A DNA stretch of 64,000 nucleotides from Aquimarina sp. AU474 (lineage in GTDB: Bacteria > Bacteroidota > Bacteroidia > Flavobacteriales > Flavobacteriaceae). Location of the stretch: assembly GCF_900312815.1 (NCBI RefSeq), contig NZ_OMPE01000003.1:124001-188000 (forward strand), given 5' to 3'. Below, one piece after another: positions 1 to 8,698 of this stretch. Each line of letters opens with the position of its first letter. Positions within the stretch are counted from its first letter, which is position 1. The notes below the pieces were generated by a model. That model did no database searches. It had not been told where the DNA came from and saw nothing but the letters and a program-made list of their open reading frames with translations. The translations under genes were made by a program, and so were the position numbers.

Positions 1-109
1 GTTGTCTAAGTAAATGAAGTACTAATCGTAATGCTGTACGTTTTCCGATACCTGGCAGTTGCGACATTTCATATACTGCGTTTTCTAATAATTTTGAAGA
101 GAATTCCAT
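1..109 (-). CDS. recR: Recombination mediator RecR, N-terminal fragment
   Basis: The first 36 codons of a gene that runs off the left edge. The translation begins [20 protein letters not shown] and continues [16 protein letters not shown]. That is the RecR N-terminus, whose helix-hairpin-helix carries the LPGIGKRTA motif. RecR works with RecF and RecO to load RecA onto SSB-coated gaps. The ATG at 109 is the only reasonable start. The zinc finger and Toprim domains lie outside the window. Confidence 0.9.
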   Translation of the reverse strand, partial: MEFSSKLLENAVYEMSQLPGIGKRTALRLVLHLLRQ

Positions 110-194
110 TTCGCAACAAATTTAATGTTTTTAAAATACATCACTTTGAAAATACCCCATTAATCTTACAACCCAATTAAAAGCAATTTTCTAC

Positions 195-213
195 TTTTAC
201 TTTAAAAGTAAAA
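195..213. repeat. Perfect 19-bp inverted repeat before a small membrane protein gene
   Basis: TTTTACTTT, a central A and AAAGTAAAA form a perfect palindrome ending 4 nt before the ATG at 218. It also contains TACTTTTA, one mismatch from the Bacteroidota -7 box. It could be an operator or a chance product of AT-rich DNA. Confidence 0.35.
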
Positions 214-217
214 AATA

Positions 218-388
218 ATGTTTGATTCTCTTTCTGAAGAAACCCAGCTTATATTGATGGTTATCGGAATTGCTATACTATTTGTCCTTGTATCCTGGAA
301 CACCAAACGAAACAAGAATAAACTCTATGGGCGTGGAAAACGTAATTTTAAAAACAATTATTTAAAAAAGAAGGAAAAAAACAGCTAG
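218..388 (+). CDS. Small single-pass membrane protein
   Basis: A 56-residue protein starting MFDSLSEETQLILMVIGIAI. It has one hydrophobic helix at about residues 11-26, then a strongly basic tail rich in Lys, Arg and Asn, so the C-terminus should face the cytoplasm. Small proteins of this shape are often conserved in flavobacteria, but I recognise no named family. It ends 15 nt before the cobalamin adenosyltransferase start and points the same way, so the two are probably co-transcribed. The function is unknown. Confidence 0.6.
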   Translation: MFDSLSEETQLILMVIGIAILFVLVSWNTKRNKNKLYGRGKRNFKNNYLKKKEKNS

Positions 389-403
389 AAACACAAATTA
401 CAT

Positions 404-979
404 ATGAAAATATATACTAAAACAGGGGATAAAGGCACTACAGCTCTTTTTGGTGGTACTAGAGTTCCTAAACATCATATCCGTATCGATAGCTACGGGA
501 CTATTGATGAGTTAAATTCGCATATTGGCTTGATCCGAGATCAAAAAATTGAAGAGATCAATAAAAAAGTTTTAATAAACATACAAGACAAATTATTTAC
601 TGTTGGAGCCGTATTAGCTACAGATCCCGAAAAAGCAATTTTAAAAAGTGGACAAAAAAGATTAAATATTCCAACTATTGCAAATGAAGACATCGAGTTA
701 CTTGAAAAGGAAATTGATCGAATGAACGAATCACTACCACCAATGACACATTTTGTATTACCTGGTGGGCACCAAACTGTGTCATTCTGTCACATTGCCC
801 GCTGTGTATGCCGAAGAGCCGAGCGTTTGGCCACTGCATTGTATGAAATAGAACCTTTTGAGCCTGCTTCATTACAATATTTAAACCGACTATCTGACTA
901 TCTTTTTGTACTGGCACGAAAGTTGTCACACGATTTAAAAGCAGATGAAATTAAGTGGATTCCGACAAAGAATTCTTAA
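404..979 (+). CDS. Cob(I)alamin adenosyltransferase, PduO type
   Basis: This 191-residue enzyme transfers the adenosyl group of ATP to cob(I)alamin, making coenzyme B12. The PduO-type ATP-binding motif is near the N-terminus (TKTGDKGTTALFGGTRVPK, about residues 5-23), followed by the SYGTIDELNSHIG region. The conserved R-C-V-C-R-R-A-E-R and the YLNRLSDYLFVLAR motif lie towards the end. The length is normal for the family. The likely user of the product is methylmalonyl-CoA mutase: its GTPase chaperone MeaB is encoded at 14934-16010, but no mutase gene lies in the window. The ATG at 404 fits the family N-terminus. Confidence 0.93.
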   Translation: MKIYTKTGDKGTTALFGGTRVPKHHIRIDSYGTIDELNSHIGLIRDQKIEEINKKVLINIQDKLFTVGAVLATDPEKAILKSGQKRLNIPTIANEDIELLEKEIDRMNESLPPMTHFVLPGGHQTVSFCHIARCVCRRAERLATALYEIEPFEPASLQYLNRLSDYLFVLARKLSHDLKADEIKWIPTKNS

Positions 980-1064
980 CATATTTTATAACTGCAAAAT
1001 TAATAAGGGAAGTACCCGGAAAATCACGTTCTTATAATTATTGTTTAAATAATTAATTTTTTAC

Positions 1065-1094
1065 TTGACTTTTTAAACTAAAAAATTATTTTTG
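1065..1094 (+). promoter_or_regulatory. Bacteroidota-type promoter of the DUF2795 gene
   Basis: TTG at 1065-1067, a 19-nt spacer and TATTTTTG at 1087-1094 match the Bacteroidota sigma consensus (TTG, about 19 nt, TAnnTTTG). Transcription should start near 1100, giving a leader of about 18 nt before the ATG at 1118. Confidence 0.7.
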
Positions 1095-1117
1095 CAAAAA
1101 ATTAAACCAGTAAACAT

Positions 1118-1339
1118 ATGTATTGGACTTTAGAATTAGCATCTTATTTAAGTGATGCACCTTGGCCAGCTACAAAAGACGAGTTAATAGATTATGCAAT
1201 TCGTACTGGAGCACCTTTGGAAGTTGTAGAGAATTTACAGGCAATTGAAGATGAGGGAGACTCGTATGACTCTATAGAGGAAATATGGCCTGATTATCCT
1301 ACAGACGAAGATTATCTTTGGAATGAGGATGAATATTAA
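1118..1339 (+). CDS. DUF2795 domain-containing protein
   Basis: A 73-residue acidic cytoplasmic protein. The core YWTLELASYLSDAPWPATKD followed by ELIDYAIRTGAPLEVVENL is the DUF2795 fold, and the C-terminal 25 residues are rich in Asp, Glu and Tyr (PTDEDYLWNEDEY). This small protein is widespread upstream of, or near, secA in flavobacteria; its role is unknown. It has its own well-formed promoter and a terminator behind it, so it is a single-gene transcription unit and probably abundant. Confidence 0.88.
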   Translation: MYWTLELASYLSDAPWPATKDELIDYAIRTGAPLEVVENLQAIEDEGDSYDSIEEIWPDYPTDEDYLWNEDEY

Positions 1340-1359
1340 AAAAAAATGAAATAGTATTA

Positions 1360-1385
1360 AAAGTCTCGCAAGAGGCTTTTTTTTT
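1360..1385 (+). terminator. Rho-independent terminator after the DUF2795 gene
   Basis: AAGTCTC and GAGGCTT pair around a GCAA loop with one G-T wobble, followed by a run of nine T residues. Confidence 0.8.
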
Positions 1386-1572
1386 GCGTAAATTACGCCA
1401 CTTTTCGGGATATTTATATCCCTTGAAAGTATTGTATAATATAGGCATTTAGGCCCTGAGATGACAATAGATTCCAAGTTTTGGAACCTTACAAGAATAT
1501 CTACGTATAGTCTGATATTCAGTTTGTTTCATATTGAAATTAAGATCTCATTAAACACACACACCATAAATT

Positions 1573-4500
1573 ATGGGAATTTTAGATTCTGTATTAAAAG
1601 TATTTGTTGGAGATAAGTCCAAAAAAGATATAAGTGAGATTCAACCAAAAGTTGAATTGATAAAACGAGCAGAAAAGGAAGTTGAAAACCTTTCGAATGA
1701 TGAATTGCGAGCTAAAACGGAATTCTTTAAAAATGAAATAAACGAAGCTCGTAAGGAAATTAACACCAAAATCGAGAATCTTAAAGAAGAGGCTGATGCT
1801 ACAGAGGATATCGATAGAAAGGAAGATATCTATGCTGAAATCGACAAACTGAAAGAAGAAGCATACGAGACCACAGAAAAGGCCTTAAACGATATTTTAC
1901 CTGAAGCTTTTGCCGTAGTTAAAGAAACGGCAAAGCGTTTTACCCATAATGATGCTATCGAAGTTACTGCTTCTACCTATGACAGAGAACTTTCTGGATC
2001 CAAAGATTATATCACTTTAGACAATGATAAAGCAATTTGGGCTACGAGCTGGGATGCTGCTGGTAAAGAAGTGAAATGGGATATGATCCATTATGATGTG
2101 CAGCTAATTGGTGGTGTTGCGATGCATGAAGGTAAGATCGCAGAGATGCAAACTGGGGAAGGTAAAACATTGGTAGCAACTCTTCCTGTATATCTAAACG
2201 CATTATCAGGAAATGGAGTACACCTTGTAACGGTAAACGATTATCTTGCCCGTCGTGATAGCGAATGGATGGCTCCTATTTTTCAGTTTCATGGATTAAC
2301 TGTAGAATGTATTGATAACCACAGGCCAAATTCTGCAGAGCGAAGAGCAGCATATAATGCCGATATCACCTACGGAACTAATAATGAATTTGGATTTGAT
2401 TATCTACGTGATAACATGTCTCATTCTCCCGAGGACCTTGTACAACGCCCACATAACTATGCTATAATTGATGAAGTAGATTCAGTATTAATTGATGATG
2501 CGCGTACTCCTTTAATTATTTCTGGACCAATCCCTAAAGGTGATATTCATGAGTTTGATGAATTAAAACCTAAGATTGCAGATATTGTAACGGTACAGCA
2601 AAAATTTCTTACCACTGTATTAGCTGAAGCTAAAAAACTCATTAAAGAAGGAGATAATAAAGAAGGTGGGTTTAAATTACTACAGGTATATCGTGGTATT
2701 CCCAAAAATAAAGCATTAATCAAGTTTTTAAGTGAAGAAGGTGTAAAGCTTTTACTTCAAAAAACTGAGAATTTCTATATGCAGGATAACAATCGTGAAA
2801 TGCACAAGATCGATGCAGACCTGTATTATGTAATAGAAGAAAAAAACAATCAGATTGATCTTACCGATAAAGGTGTTGAATATCTTTCGGGTAAAGAAAA
2901 TCCAGATTTCTTTGTATTACCTCAAATCGGAATGGAGATTGCTAAAATTGAAAAATTAGAATTATCCAAAGAAGAGGAAGCTGAAAAGAAAGAAGACTTA
3001 TTTAGAGATTATAGTGTAAAAAGTGAACGTATTCATACTTTACGACAGTTACTAAAAGCATATTCATTATTTGAAAAGGATGTTGAGTACGTAGTAATGG
3101 ATAACAAGGTGAAAATTGTAGATGAGCAAACTGGTCGTATCATGGATGGCCGTCGTTACAGTGATGGACTTCATCAAGCGATTGAAGCCAAAGAAAATGT
3201 AAAGATCGAAGATGCCACTCAGACTTTTGCCACAGTTACTCTTCAGAACTATTTCCGTATGTACGGAAAATTATCTGGTATGACAGGTACCGCAGTTACA
3301 GAAGCTGGCGAGCTTTGGGAAATTTATAAGTTAGATGTAGTTGAAATACCAACCAATCGACCGATTGCTCGAAAGGATATGGAAGATTTGGTATATAAAA
3401 CCAAACGTGAAAAGTATAATGCAGTTATTGATCAAGTTACCGAATTATCTCAAGCAGGTAGACCTGTACTTATTGGTACAACCTCTGTAGAAATTTCTGA
3501 ATTATTAGGGCGAATGTTAACCATTCGTAAAGTACCGCACAATGTATTGAATGCAAAATTGCATAAAAAAGAAGCTGATATTGTTGCCGAAGCGGGTAAT
3601 CCCGGTATCGTAACTATTGCAACCAATATGGCGGGTCGTGGTACAGATATTAAATTAACCGACGAGGTAAAAGCCGCAGGTGGTCTTGCTATTGTTGGTA
3701 CAGAGCGTCATGATTCTCGTCGTGTAGATAGACAGTTACGTGGTCGTGCCGGTCGACAAGGAGATCCAGGTAGTTCTCAATTTTACGTATCTCTAGAGGA
3801 TAACCTTATGCGATTATTTGGATCTGAACGTATCGCAAAAATGATGGATAGAATGGGATTACAAGAAGGCGAAGTAATTCAACATTCTATGATCTCAAAA
3901 TCGATCGAAAGAGCTCAGAAAAAAGTTGAAGAAAATAACTTTGGTGTTCGTAAGCGATTACTAGAATATGATGATGTGATGAACGCTCAACGTGAAGTTG
4001 TATACAAACGTCGTTATCATGCTTTATTTGGGGAACGTTTGCGTGTTGATTTGGCCAATATGATCTATGACACTTCTGAAGTGATCACCGAAAGCAATAA
4101 AGTTGCTCAAGATTTCAAAAATTTTGAATTTGAACTTATTCGTTATTTCTCAATGAGCAGCCCAATTAGTGCTGATGAGTTTGAGAAAATGGATTCGCAA
4201 AAAATTGCAGGAGAAATTTATAAAGCTGCTTATGAGCATTATCAGGATAAAATGAAACGAAATGCTGAAATGGCATATCCTGTAATCAAACAAGTATATG
4301 AAGATCCATCTAGTAAATACGAGAGAATCCTTGTTCCTTTTACAGATGGTGTTAAGAGTTTAAATGTAGCTACAGATCTTCAAAAAGCATATGAGTCTAA
4401 GGGGAAACAATTGATCACTGATTTTGAAAAAAATATTACCCTTGCCATTATCGATGACGCTTGGAAAACGCATCTTCGTAAGATGGATGAATTAAAGCAA

Positions 4501-4929
4501 AGTGTGCAGCTTGCTGTTCACGAGCAAAAAGATCCATTATTGATCTATAAATTTGAAGCTTTTGAATTGTTCAAATCTATGATCGAAGAAGTAAATAAAG
4601 ATGTAATTTCATTCTTATTTAAAGGAGAATTACCTACAGGTAATACTCAAGATATTTCTGAAGCTCGTCAAGTTAGACGAAAAGAAAACTTAGAAACTTC
4701 TAAAGAAGAAATACCCAATATGGATGAGCGTGCTGCACAAAATAGAGCTGCAGGGCAAACACAACAAAGACCACAAGTAACCGAGACCATAATTCGTGAA
4801 CAACCAAAAATTGGAAGAAACGATAGAGTTACTATCAAACATGTTATGAGTGGAGAAAATAAAACGATGAAATACAAGCAAGCAATCCCATTAATTGAAA
4901 AAGGAGAATGGGTACTAGTAAATGAATAA
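1573..4929 (+). CDS. secA: Preprotein translocase ATPase SecA
   Basis: The motor that pushes unfolded secretory proteins through SecYEG. At 1118 residues it is much longer than the 901-residue E. coli protein, as is usual in Bacteroidota. Walker A is GEGKT (195-199) in MQTGEGKTL; the DEAD-type box is IIDEVDSVLIDDARTPLI. The second nucleotide-binding fold carries GRGTDIKL and the arginine-rich HDSRRVDRQLRGRAGRQGDP. Helical wing and scaffold regions follow. The C-terminus reads IGRND and then continues without the usual CxCx8C[HC] zinc-binding motif, ending KGEWVLVNE. The gene stands alone, with a 233-nt upstream gap and a terminator behind. Confidence 0.97.
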   Translation: MGILDSVLKVFVGDKSKKDISEIQPKVELIKRAEKEVENLSNDELRAKTEFFKNEINEARKEINTKIENLKEEADATEDIDRKEDIYAEIDKLKEEAYETTEKALNDILPEAFAVVKETAKRFTHNDAIEVTASTYDRELSGSKDYITLDNDKAIWATSWDAAGKEVKWDMIHYDVQLIGGVAMHEGKIAEMQTGEGKTLVATLPVYLNALSGNGVHLVTVNDYLARRDSEWMAPIFQFHGLTVECIDNHRPNSAERRAAYNADITYGTNNEFGFDYLRDNMSHSPEDLVQRPHNYAIIDEVDSVLIDDARTPLIISGPIPKGDIHEFDELKPKIADIVTVQQKFLTTVLAEAKKLIKEGDNKEGGFKLLQVYRGIPKNKALIKFLSEEGVKLLLQKTENFYMQDNNREMHKIDADLYYVIEEKNNQIDLTDKGVEYLSGKENPDFFVLPQIGMEIAKIEKLELSKEEEAEKKEDLFRDYSVKSERIHTLRQLLKAYSLFEKDVEYVVMDNKVKIVDEQTGRIMDGRRYSDGLHQAIEAKENVKIEDATQTFATVTLQNYFRMYGKLSGMTGTAVTEAGELWEIYKLDVVEIPTNRPIARKDMEDLVYKTKREKYNAVIDQVTELSQAGRPVLIGTTSVEISELLGRMLTIRKVPHNVLNAKLHKKEADIVAEAGNPGIVTIATNMAGRGTDIKLTDEVKAAGGLAIVGTERHDSRRVDRQLRGRAGRQGDPGSSQFYVSLEDNLMRLFGSERIAKMMDRMGLQEGEVIQHSMISKSIERAQKKVEENNFGVRKRLLEYDDVMNAQREVVYKRRYHALFGERLRVDLANMIYDTSEVITESNKVAQDFKNFEFELIRYFSMSSPISADEFEKMDSQKIAGEIYKAAYEHYQDKMKRNAEMAYPVIKQVYEDPSSKYERILVPFTDGVKSLNVATDLQKAYESKGKQLITDFEKNITLAIIDDAWKTHLRKMDELKQSVQLAVHEQKDPLLIYKFEAFELFKSMIEEVNKDVISFLFKGELPTGNTQDISEARQVRRKENLETSKEEIPNMDERAAQNRAAGQTQQRPQVTETIIREQPKIGRNDRVTIKHVMSGENKTMKYKQAIPLIEKGEWVLVNE

Positions 4930-4950
4930 AATTAATTACATACTGATTTA

Positions 4951-4983
4951 AAAAAAGCCTGAAGTATACTTTCAGGCTTTTTT
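4951..4983 (+). terminator. Terminator of secA
   Basis: AAAAAAGCCTGAA and TTCAGGCTTTTTT form a 13-bp stem around a 7-nt loop. With A and T tracts on both sides it could also stop the converging minus-strand transcript. Confidence 0.88.
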
Positions 4984-5005
4984 ATTTCTGCTTATTTATA
5001 TTTAT

Positions 5006-5614
5006 TTACGTTATTGATTTTTTATACATTGTAAAGAATAAAAAGGGTAGAAAACCAATTGCAAAAATAAAAGCCCCAGTCAACAGTAATATTTCGGCTC
5101 CTGGCCAATGCATAAATTTAAACAATCCAGATAATCCAACAATAATACCCGAGACACATCCTAAAATAATCTTTAATCTCTCGGAAAGTGCTTTTGCGAT
5201 AGCAACCTTATATTTATCAAAAGTTAACATCGGCACAAATACCAGAAGTAATAAAAGAAATCCAATTGTAAAAAACTTATTAGCACCAGGGTACCATAAC
5301 AACTTAAATGTCACCCCTATCGTTAGGGTTAACGCCCCCACAAATCCAATTAAATACATAAACTTTTTCATGATAATTATTCGTTTTGAGTTTAATAAAA
5401 ATAATGTTTTACGTTCTACGTTGATTAAACCATTTGGCGCTAATTCCTGTATAGCATTTTCTAATGATTCATCAAATAACTTTCCTTGATTTAGTTCGCT
5501 CTCTACCACACAACACAAATGATCCAAAATATCATCACGTAGAGATTTTAATTTCAATCCCTGAGTATCTACAAATTCAACAATCCTGCTTTCTTGTTCT
5601 TCGGTTAATTTCAT
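5006..5614 (-). CDS. PadR-linked membrane protein with two FKxxxxPGA hairpins
   Basis: A 202-residue protein. The first ~75 residues are soluble and acidic (helical, with a CC at about 34-35); the rest has four hydrophobic helices. The helices form two similar hairpins: GVTFKLLWYPGANKFFTIG and GLFKFMHWPGAEILLLTG. The repeated F-K-x-x-x-x-P-G-A motif recalls the membrane part of flavobacterial GldL-like proteins, though this is a weak resemblance and not an assignment. The start overlaps the stop of the PadR regulator gene by 4 nt (ATGA), so the two are translationally coupled. In Gram-positive bacteria PadR partners are often membrane proteins that sense or export envelope-active compounds; the function here is unknown. 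Confidence 0.75.
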   Translation of the reverse strand: MKLTEEQESRIVEFVDTQGLKLKSLRDDILDHLCCVVESELNQGKLFDESLENAIQELAPNGLINVERKTLFLLNSKRIIIMKKFMYLIGFVGALTLTIGVTFKLLWYPGANKFFTIGFLLLLLVFVPMLTFDKYKVAIAKALSERLKIILGCVSGIIVGLSGLFKFMHWPGAEILLLTGAFIFAIGFLPFLFFTMYKKSIT

Positions 5615-5949
5615 GATATTCTCAGTTGCGGAAAAATAACTTTGTTTATAGTTTCTATAAAATCTTTTAGCTCTTCAATATTTAACACTTTCTCCTTTTC
5701 TCCCTGAGATGTTAATACGTAATATTTCCTTACCCTTTTACCTATATACTCTTCTTCACAAGTAAGTAAGCCGTCTTTTTTCATTTTTTGAAGGGCGGGA
5801 TACAAGGAGCCATCCTTCAATAAAATTTTCCCATCAGAGCGTTCTTTGACCTGTTGAAAGATCTCATAACCATACATTCTCCCCTTTTCTGCCAATAAAT
5901 TCAAGATAATTACAGACAATGTTCCTTTAAGTAGTTCTTTTGAATACAT
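5611..5949 (-). CDS. PadR family transcriptional regulator
   Basis: A 112-residue winged-helix regulator. The PadR N-terminal signature is clear: KGTLSVIILNLLAEKGRMYG, then YEIFQQVKERSDGKILLKDGSLYPALQKMKKDGLL and the wing EEYIGKRVRKYYVLTSQGEK. It belongs to the short PadR-s2 subfamily, which lacks the long C-terminal dimerisation domain. It is first in a two-gene operon with the membrane protein at 5006-5614, which it probably represses together with itself. Confidence 0.93.
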   Translation of the reverse strand: MYSKELLKGTLSVIILNLLAEKGRMYGYEIFQQVKERSDGKILLKDGSLYPALQKMKKDGLLTCEEEYIGKRVRKYYVLTSQGEKEKVLNIEELKDFIETINKVIFPQLRIS

Positions 5950-6121
5950 AGATCAAATATACATAAAAATACAATACATCATAATACGAGGTATTAAATT
6001 TTCATATATCCCTACATACTGATCAAGGTATTAGACTCATAAAGTATAATCAATAAAAAATATTTACCCTAAAGAAGAAAGACATATACTACACAGCGAT
6101 AGTCTATCATTGAGCTTATAG

Positions 6122-6814
6122 TTACTCTATTTTTAGTAACAAAGATGGATCTGGGCAGTTTCGTAGATAAAACTCTAAATCCTTTTTATTTGACACACCT
6201 GGATAATCTCCAAAATACCCCTGCATATCTAGTATAACTTGAAAATGTAAATGAGGAGCATAATCTCCATTAACAGATGCATCTCCCAAATAAGCTATTA
6301 CATCACCTGCTTTTACGGCTTGACCAATAATCAACTTCTCAATTGACGGTAAGCTCAAATGCCCATATAAAGTAAAAAACTGTATTCCTTTACATTCATG
6401 TTCAAGAATAATAGTTGGCCCATAATCACCAAAATTAGTATTGTTTTTAAAGCTATGTACTTTTCCATCCAATGGTGCTAATATTTCGGTACCAGCATTA
6501 CACCATATGTCTATTCCCAAATGAATATTACGTTCTGTCTCTGGGTTTTCTTGATTAAAATGAGTACTTCTTCGATAAATTCCTCTTACTTCATTATACC
6601 CTCCGTATGCGACCTTAGCTTCATTTATTTTGACATATTCACTAATATAATCCTCAAACTCTACAGAAGAAGAAACATTAACTGAATCCAGCGCTGTATT
6701 AGTTTCGGATAAATCTATGGCGACATAATCTTCTTTCAAGAATATTGCAGAAACAACAGGTGTAAAATTTTGAGATAAACTATGTATAAAATTCGGGAGA
6801 TTATGGGTATTCAT
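6122..6814 (-). CDS. M23 (LytM-like) peptidase family protein without export signal
   Basis: A 230-residue protein with a LytM/M23 metallopeptidase domain at about residues 85-200. The zinc motifs are intact: HLGIDIWC (HxxxD) and HLHFQ (HxH), with LYGHLS between them. M23 enzymes cut peptide cross-links in peptidoglycan, but this protein starts MNTHNLPNFIHSLSQNFTPV with no signal peptide or membrane anchor. The same kind of unexported M23 domain occurs fused between a kinase and a class III aminotransferase in some proteobacterial proteins, suggesting a role in small-molecule metabolism; that is inference. It stands alone, 62 nt after the FMO gene on the same strand. Confidence 0.82.
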   Translation of the reverse strand: MNTHNLPNFIHSLSQNFTPVVSAIFLKEDYVAIDLSETNTALDSVNVSSSVEFEDYISEYVKINEAKVAYGGYNEVRGIYRRSTHFNQENPETERNIHLGIDIWCNAGTEILAPLDGKVHSFKNNTNFGDYGPTIILEHECKGIQFFTLYGHLSLPSIEKLIIGQAVKAGDVIAYLGDASVNGDYAPHLHFQVILDMQGYFGDYPGVSNKKDLEFYLRNCPDPSLLLKIE

Positions 6815-6876
6815 AAGAGAAAATAAGTATTATAAATTAAATAGAAAAAGTATCAGAGAATATAGCACTCAAAAGC

Positions 6877-8205
6877 TTACGCACTTTGCGGAATGGTTTT
6901 AACCTGTTTAGATTTCCAGTTTTTGGGTAGTTCTCGTAGCAACGATTTTCTAAATGCATGATAATCTACGGTAATGGTATGTCTTGGTGTATTAATTTGT
7001 TTGTAATGAGGATGTGTTATTTCTCGTTTACATAATTTTTTAATATTAGCTGGAATTTTCCAATTGCCAGCCAGATGATTGGCCAAAATTTTACTTTGCA
7101 ATTCTGATCCAGGCCAAATACAACCAAGAGGCTGAAACATTCCTACGAAAAATACATCATGATACTCAGGATGAAACATTTTTAAATATAAAGGTACCGG
7201 GCCATCACTATAATCTATAAGTGATTCATCAAAAAATGAATGCTTCAAAATATAGCCAGTACAGGCTATAATTACATCTATATCTTCGGTAGTTCCATCT
7301 TTAAAATAAACGGTATTACCATCTAATTTTTCTATATCAACTTTTGGATGCACTTTACCATGTCGTATTTTATACAATAACTCATCATTTATAGTTGGAT
7401 GTGTTTGACCAAATTTTGTTTTTACCTCTTGTAAGCCATACAATTTGTTTTTACCCAATAATATGTTCAATAAGCGATCATTAAACCAGCTTCTGATTTT
7501 AATGGGCAACCATGAAGAGCGTGCTCCTACAATATCTGATGGTAGGCCAAAAAAGAATTTAGGAATAATCCTATAGCCTCTTCTCCAGCTAATACTTGTT
7601 TTCTTACTAACTCGACTAGTTTCTACTGCAACATCACACGCAGAATTACCTCCCCCAATAACTAATACTCTTTTATCAGCAAAGGGAGCCGCTTTTTTAT
7701 AGTTATGAGAATGCATAAATTTACCTTCAAAACTTCCGGGATATTTTGGAATTCTAGGAACAGAATGATGTCCGTTACAAACTACCAAATCTGTAAAAAT
7801 TTCAGTTCTTTCTATACCATTTTGAACGATAGTAATATGCCATTCATTATCAGCACATCGATTACAACGCTTTACAGAAGTTTTAAATTCTATATAGGAG
7901 TAGAGCTCAAAATGTTTTGCATAGGCCTGAAAATATCTTCTAAGCTCATCATGCGAAGGATAATCTGCTACGGTTTTATCAAAATCATCAAAAGTAAAAT
8001 CTTCGTATTGTGATAATGTTTTGGAGCTTATGATATGTGTGGTATCAAAAACACTTGAATGACTTTCATCTTCAGAATAAATCCAATTACCTCCTACTTC
8101 ATTATTACGATCATAACAAATAACCTCTACATCTTTATCTATCAAATTTTTAATTGCTGTAATCCCACTCGGACCTGCCCCAATAACACATACTCTTTTT
8201 TGCAT
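6877..8205 (-). CDS. Flavin-containing monooxygenase (class B, FMO type)
   Basis: A 442-residue NADPH-dependent flavoprotein that oxygenates soft nucleophiles such as amines and sulfides. Three signatures are visible: the FAD-binding VCVIGAGPSG at the N-terminus (6-14), the FMO fingerprint FxGxxxHxxxY as FEGKFMHSHNY (159-169), and the NADPH-binding VLVIGGGNSACDVA (from about 180). A C-terminal ACTGY motif (DVIIACTGYILK) completes the family pattern. Trimethylamine monooxygenases are of similar length and are common in marine bacteria, but the substrate cannot be read from the sequence. No neighbouring gene gives a pathway. Confidence 0.9.
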   Translation of the reverse strand: MQKRVCVIGAGPSGITAIKNLIDKDVEVICYDRNNEVGGNWIYSEDESHSSVFDTTHIISSKTLSQYEDFTFDDFDKTVADYPSHDELRRYFQAYAKHFELYSYIEFKTSVKRCNRCADNEWHITIVQNGIERTEIFTDLVVCNGHHSVPRIPKYPGSFEGKFMHSHNYKKAAPFADKRVLVIGGGNSACDVAVETSRVSKKTSISWRRGYRIIPKFFFGLPSDIVGARSSWLPIKIRSWFNDRLLNILLGKNKLYGLQEVKTKFGQTHPTINDELLYKIRHGKVHPKVDIEKLDGNTVYFKDGTTEDIDVIIACTGYILKHSFFDESLIDYSDGPVPLYLKMFHPEYHDVFFVGMFQPLGCIWPGSELQSKILANHLAGNWKIPANIKKLCKREITHPHYKQINTPRHTITVDYHAFRKSLLRELPKNWKSKQVKTIPQSA

Positions 8206-8299
8206 AAGTTTCTTACCCTAGAATTAAATAGGTATGTAAATTAAAGAATGTAAAGGGTTTTTAAAAATCTTTTATAGAGGTAAAAACTAAAAGAGTTTA

Positions 8300-8698
8300 T
8301 TAAAGAGAAAAATTTTGGTCAATTCTTCTTTTGAATACCGGTATCTGAATAAGAAATAATATTGCAAGAAATGATATTCCGTATAAAGTAGTTTTATAAA
8401 ACGTAAACCCTGCTAAAGGATTTTTGATATCCATATCAAAATTAAAAAAAGACAAGTCTGTATTATCTAAAATTGATTGATTACCGCTAGGATATAAAAA
8501 CACTCCTATAGTAATACAGGCCATTAGTAAAGCTAATACAAACCATATTTTTTTTGAAATCAATGGCGTATAGACTAAAGGCTTTTCTGGCGTAAGGAGA
8601 TGTATTTCATTCATCACACTCTTCGAAAAACCTGACGAAGGGTTATGTGCACCTGCTTCTTTAACAATACTCGCTATGTCCTTAAATTGCTCTTCCAT
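8300..8698 (-). CDS. Membrane protein paired with an ECF sigma factor (possible anti-sigma)
   Basis: About 132 residues starting MEEQFKDIASIVKEAGAHNP; an upstream ATG at 8725 is equally possible and would add nine residues. The N-terminal ~50 residues are soluble, followed by two membrane helices (ISKKIWFVLALLMACITIGV and YGISFLAILFLIQIPVF) with a short periplasmic loop. It overlaps the 3' end of the sigma factor gene (by 17 or 44 nt), so it is translationally coupled. Its position and topology fit an anti-sigma factor, but it lacks the HxxxCxxC zinc motif, so this is inference. Confidence 0.72.
   Translation of the reverse strand: MEEQFKDIASIVKEAGAHNPSSGFSKSVMNEIHLLTPEKPLVYTPLISKKIWFVLALLMACITIGVFLYPSGNQSILDNTDLSFFNFDMDIKNPLAGFTFYKTTLYGISFLAILFLIQIPVFKRRIDQNFSL

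Noticed and set aside
7705-8013. 102-codon plus-strand frame opposite the flavin monooxygenase gene
   Set aside because: The monooxygenase motifs occupy the other strand here; the frame is a shadow with no domain.
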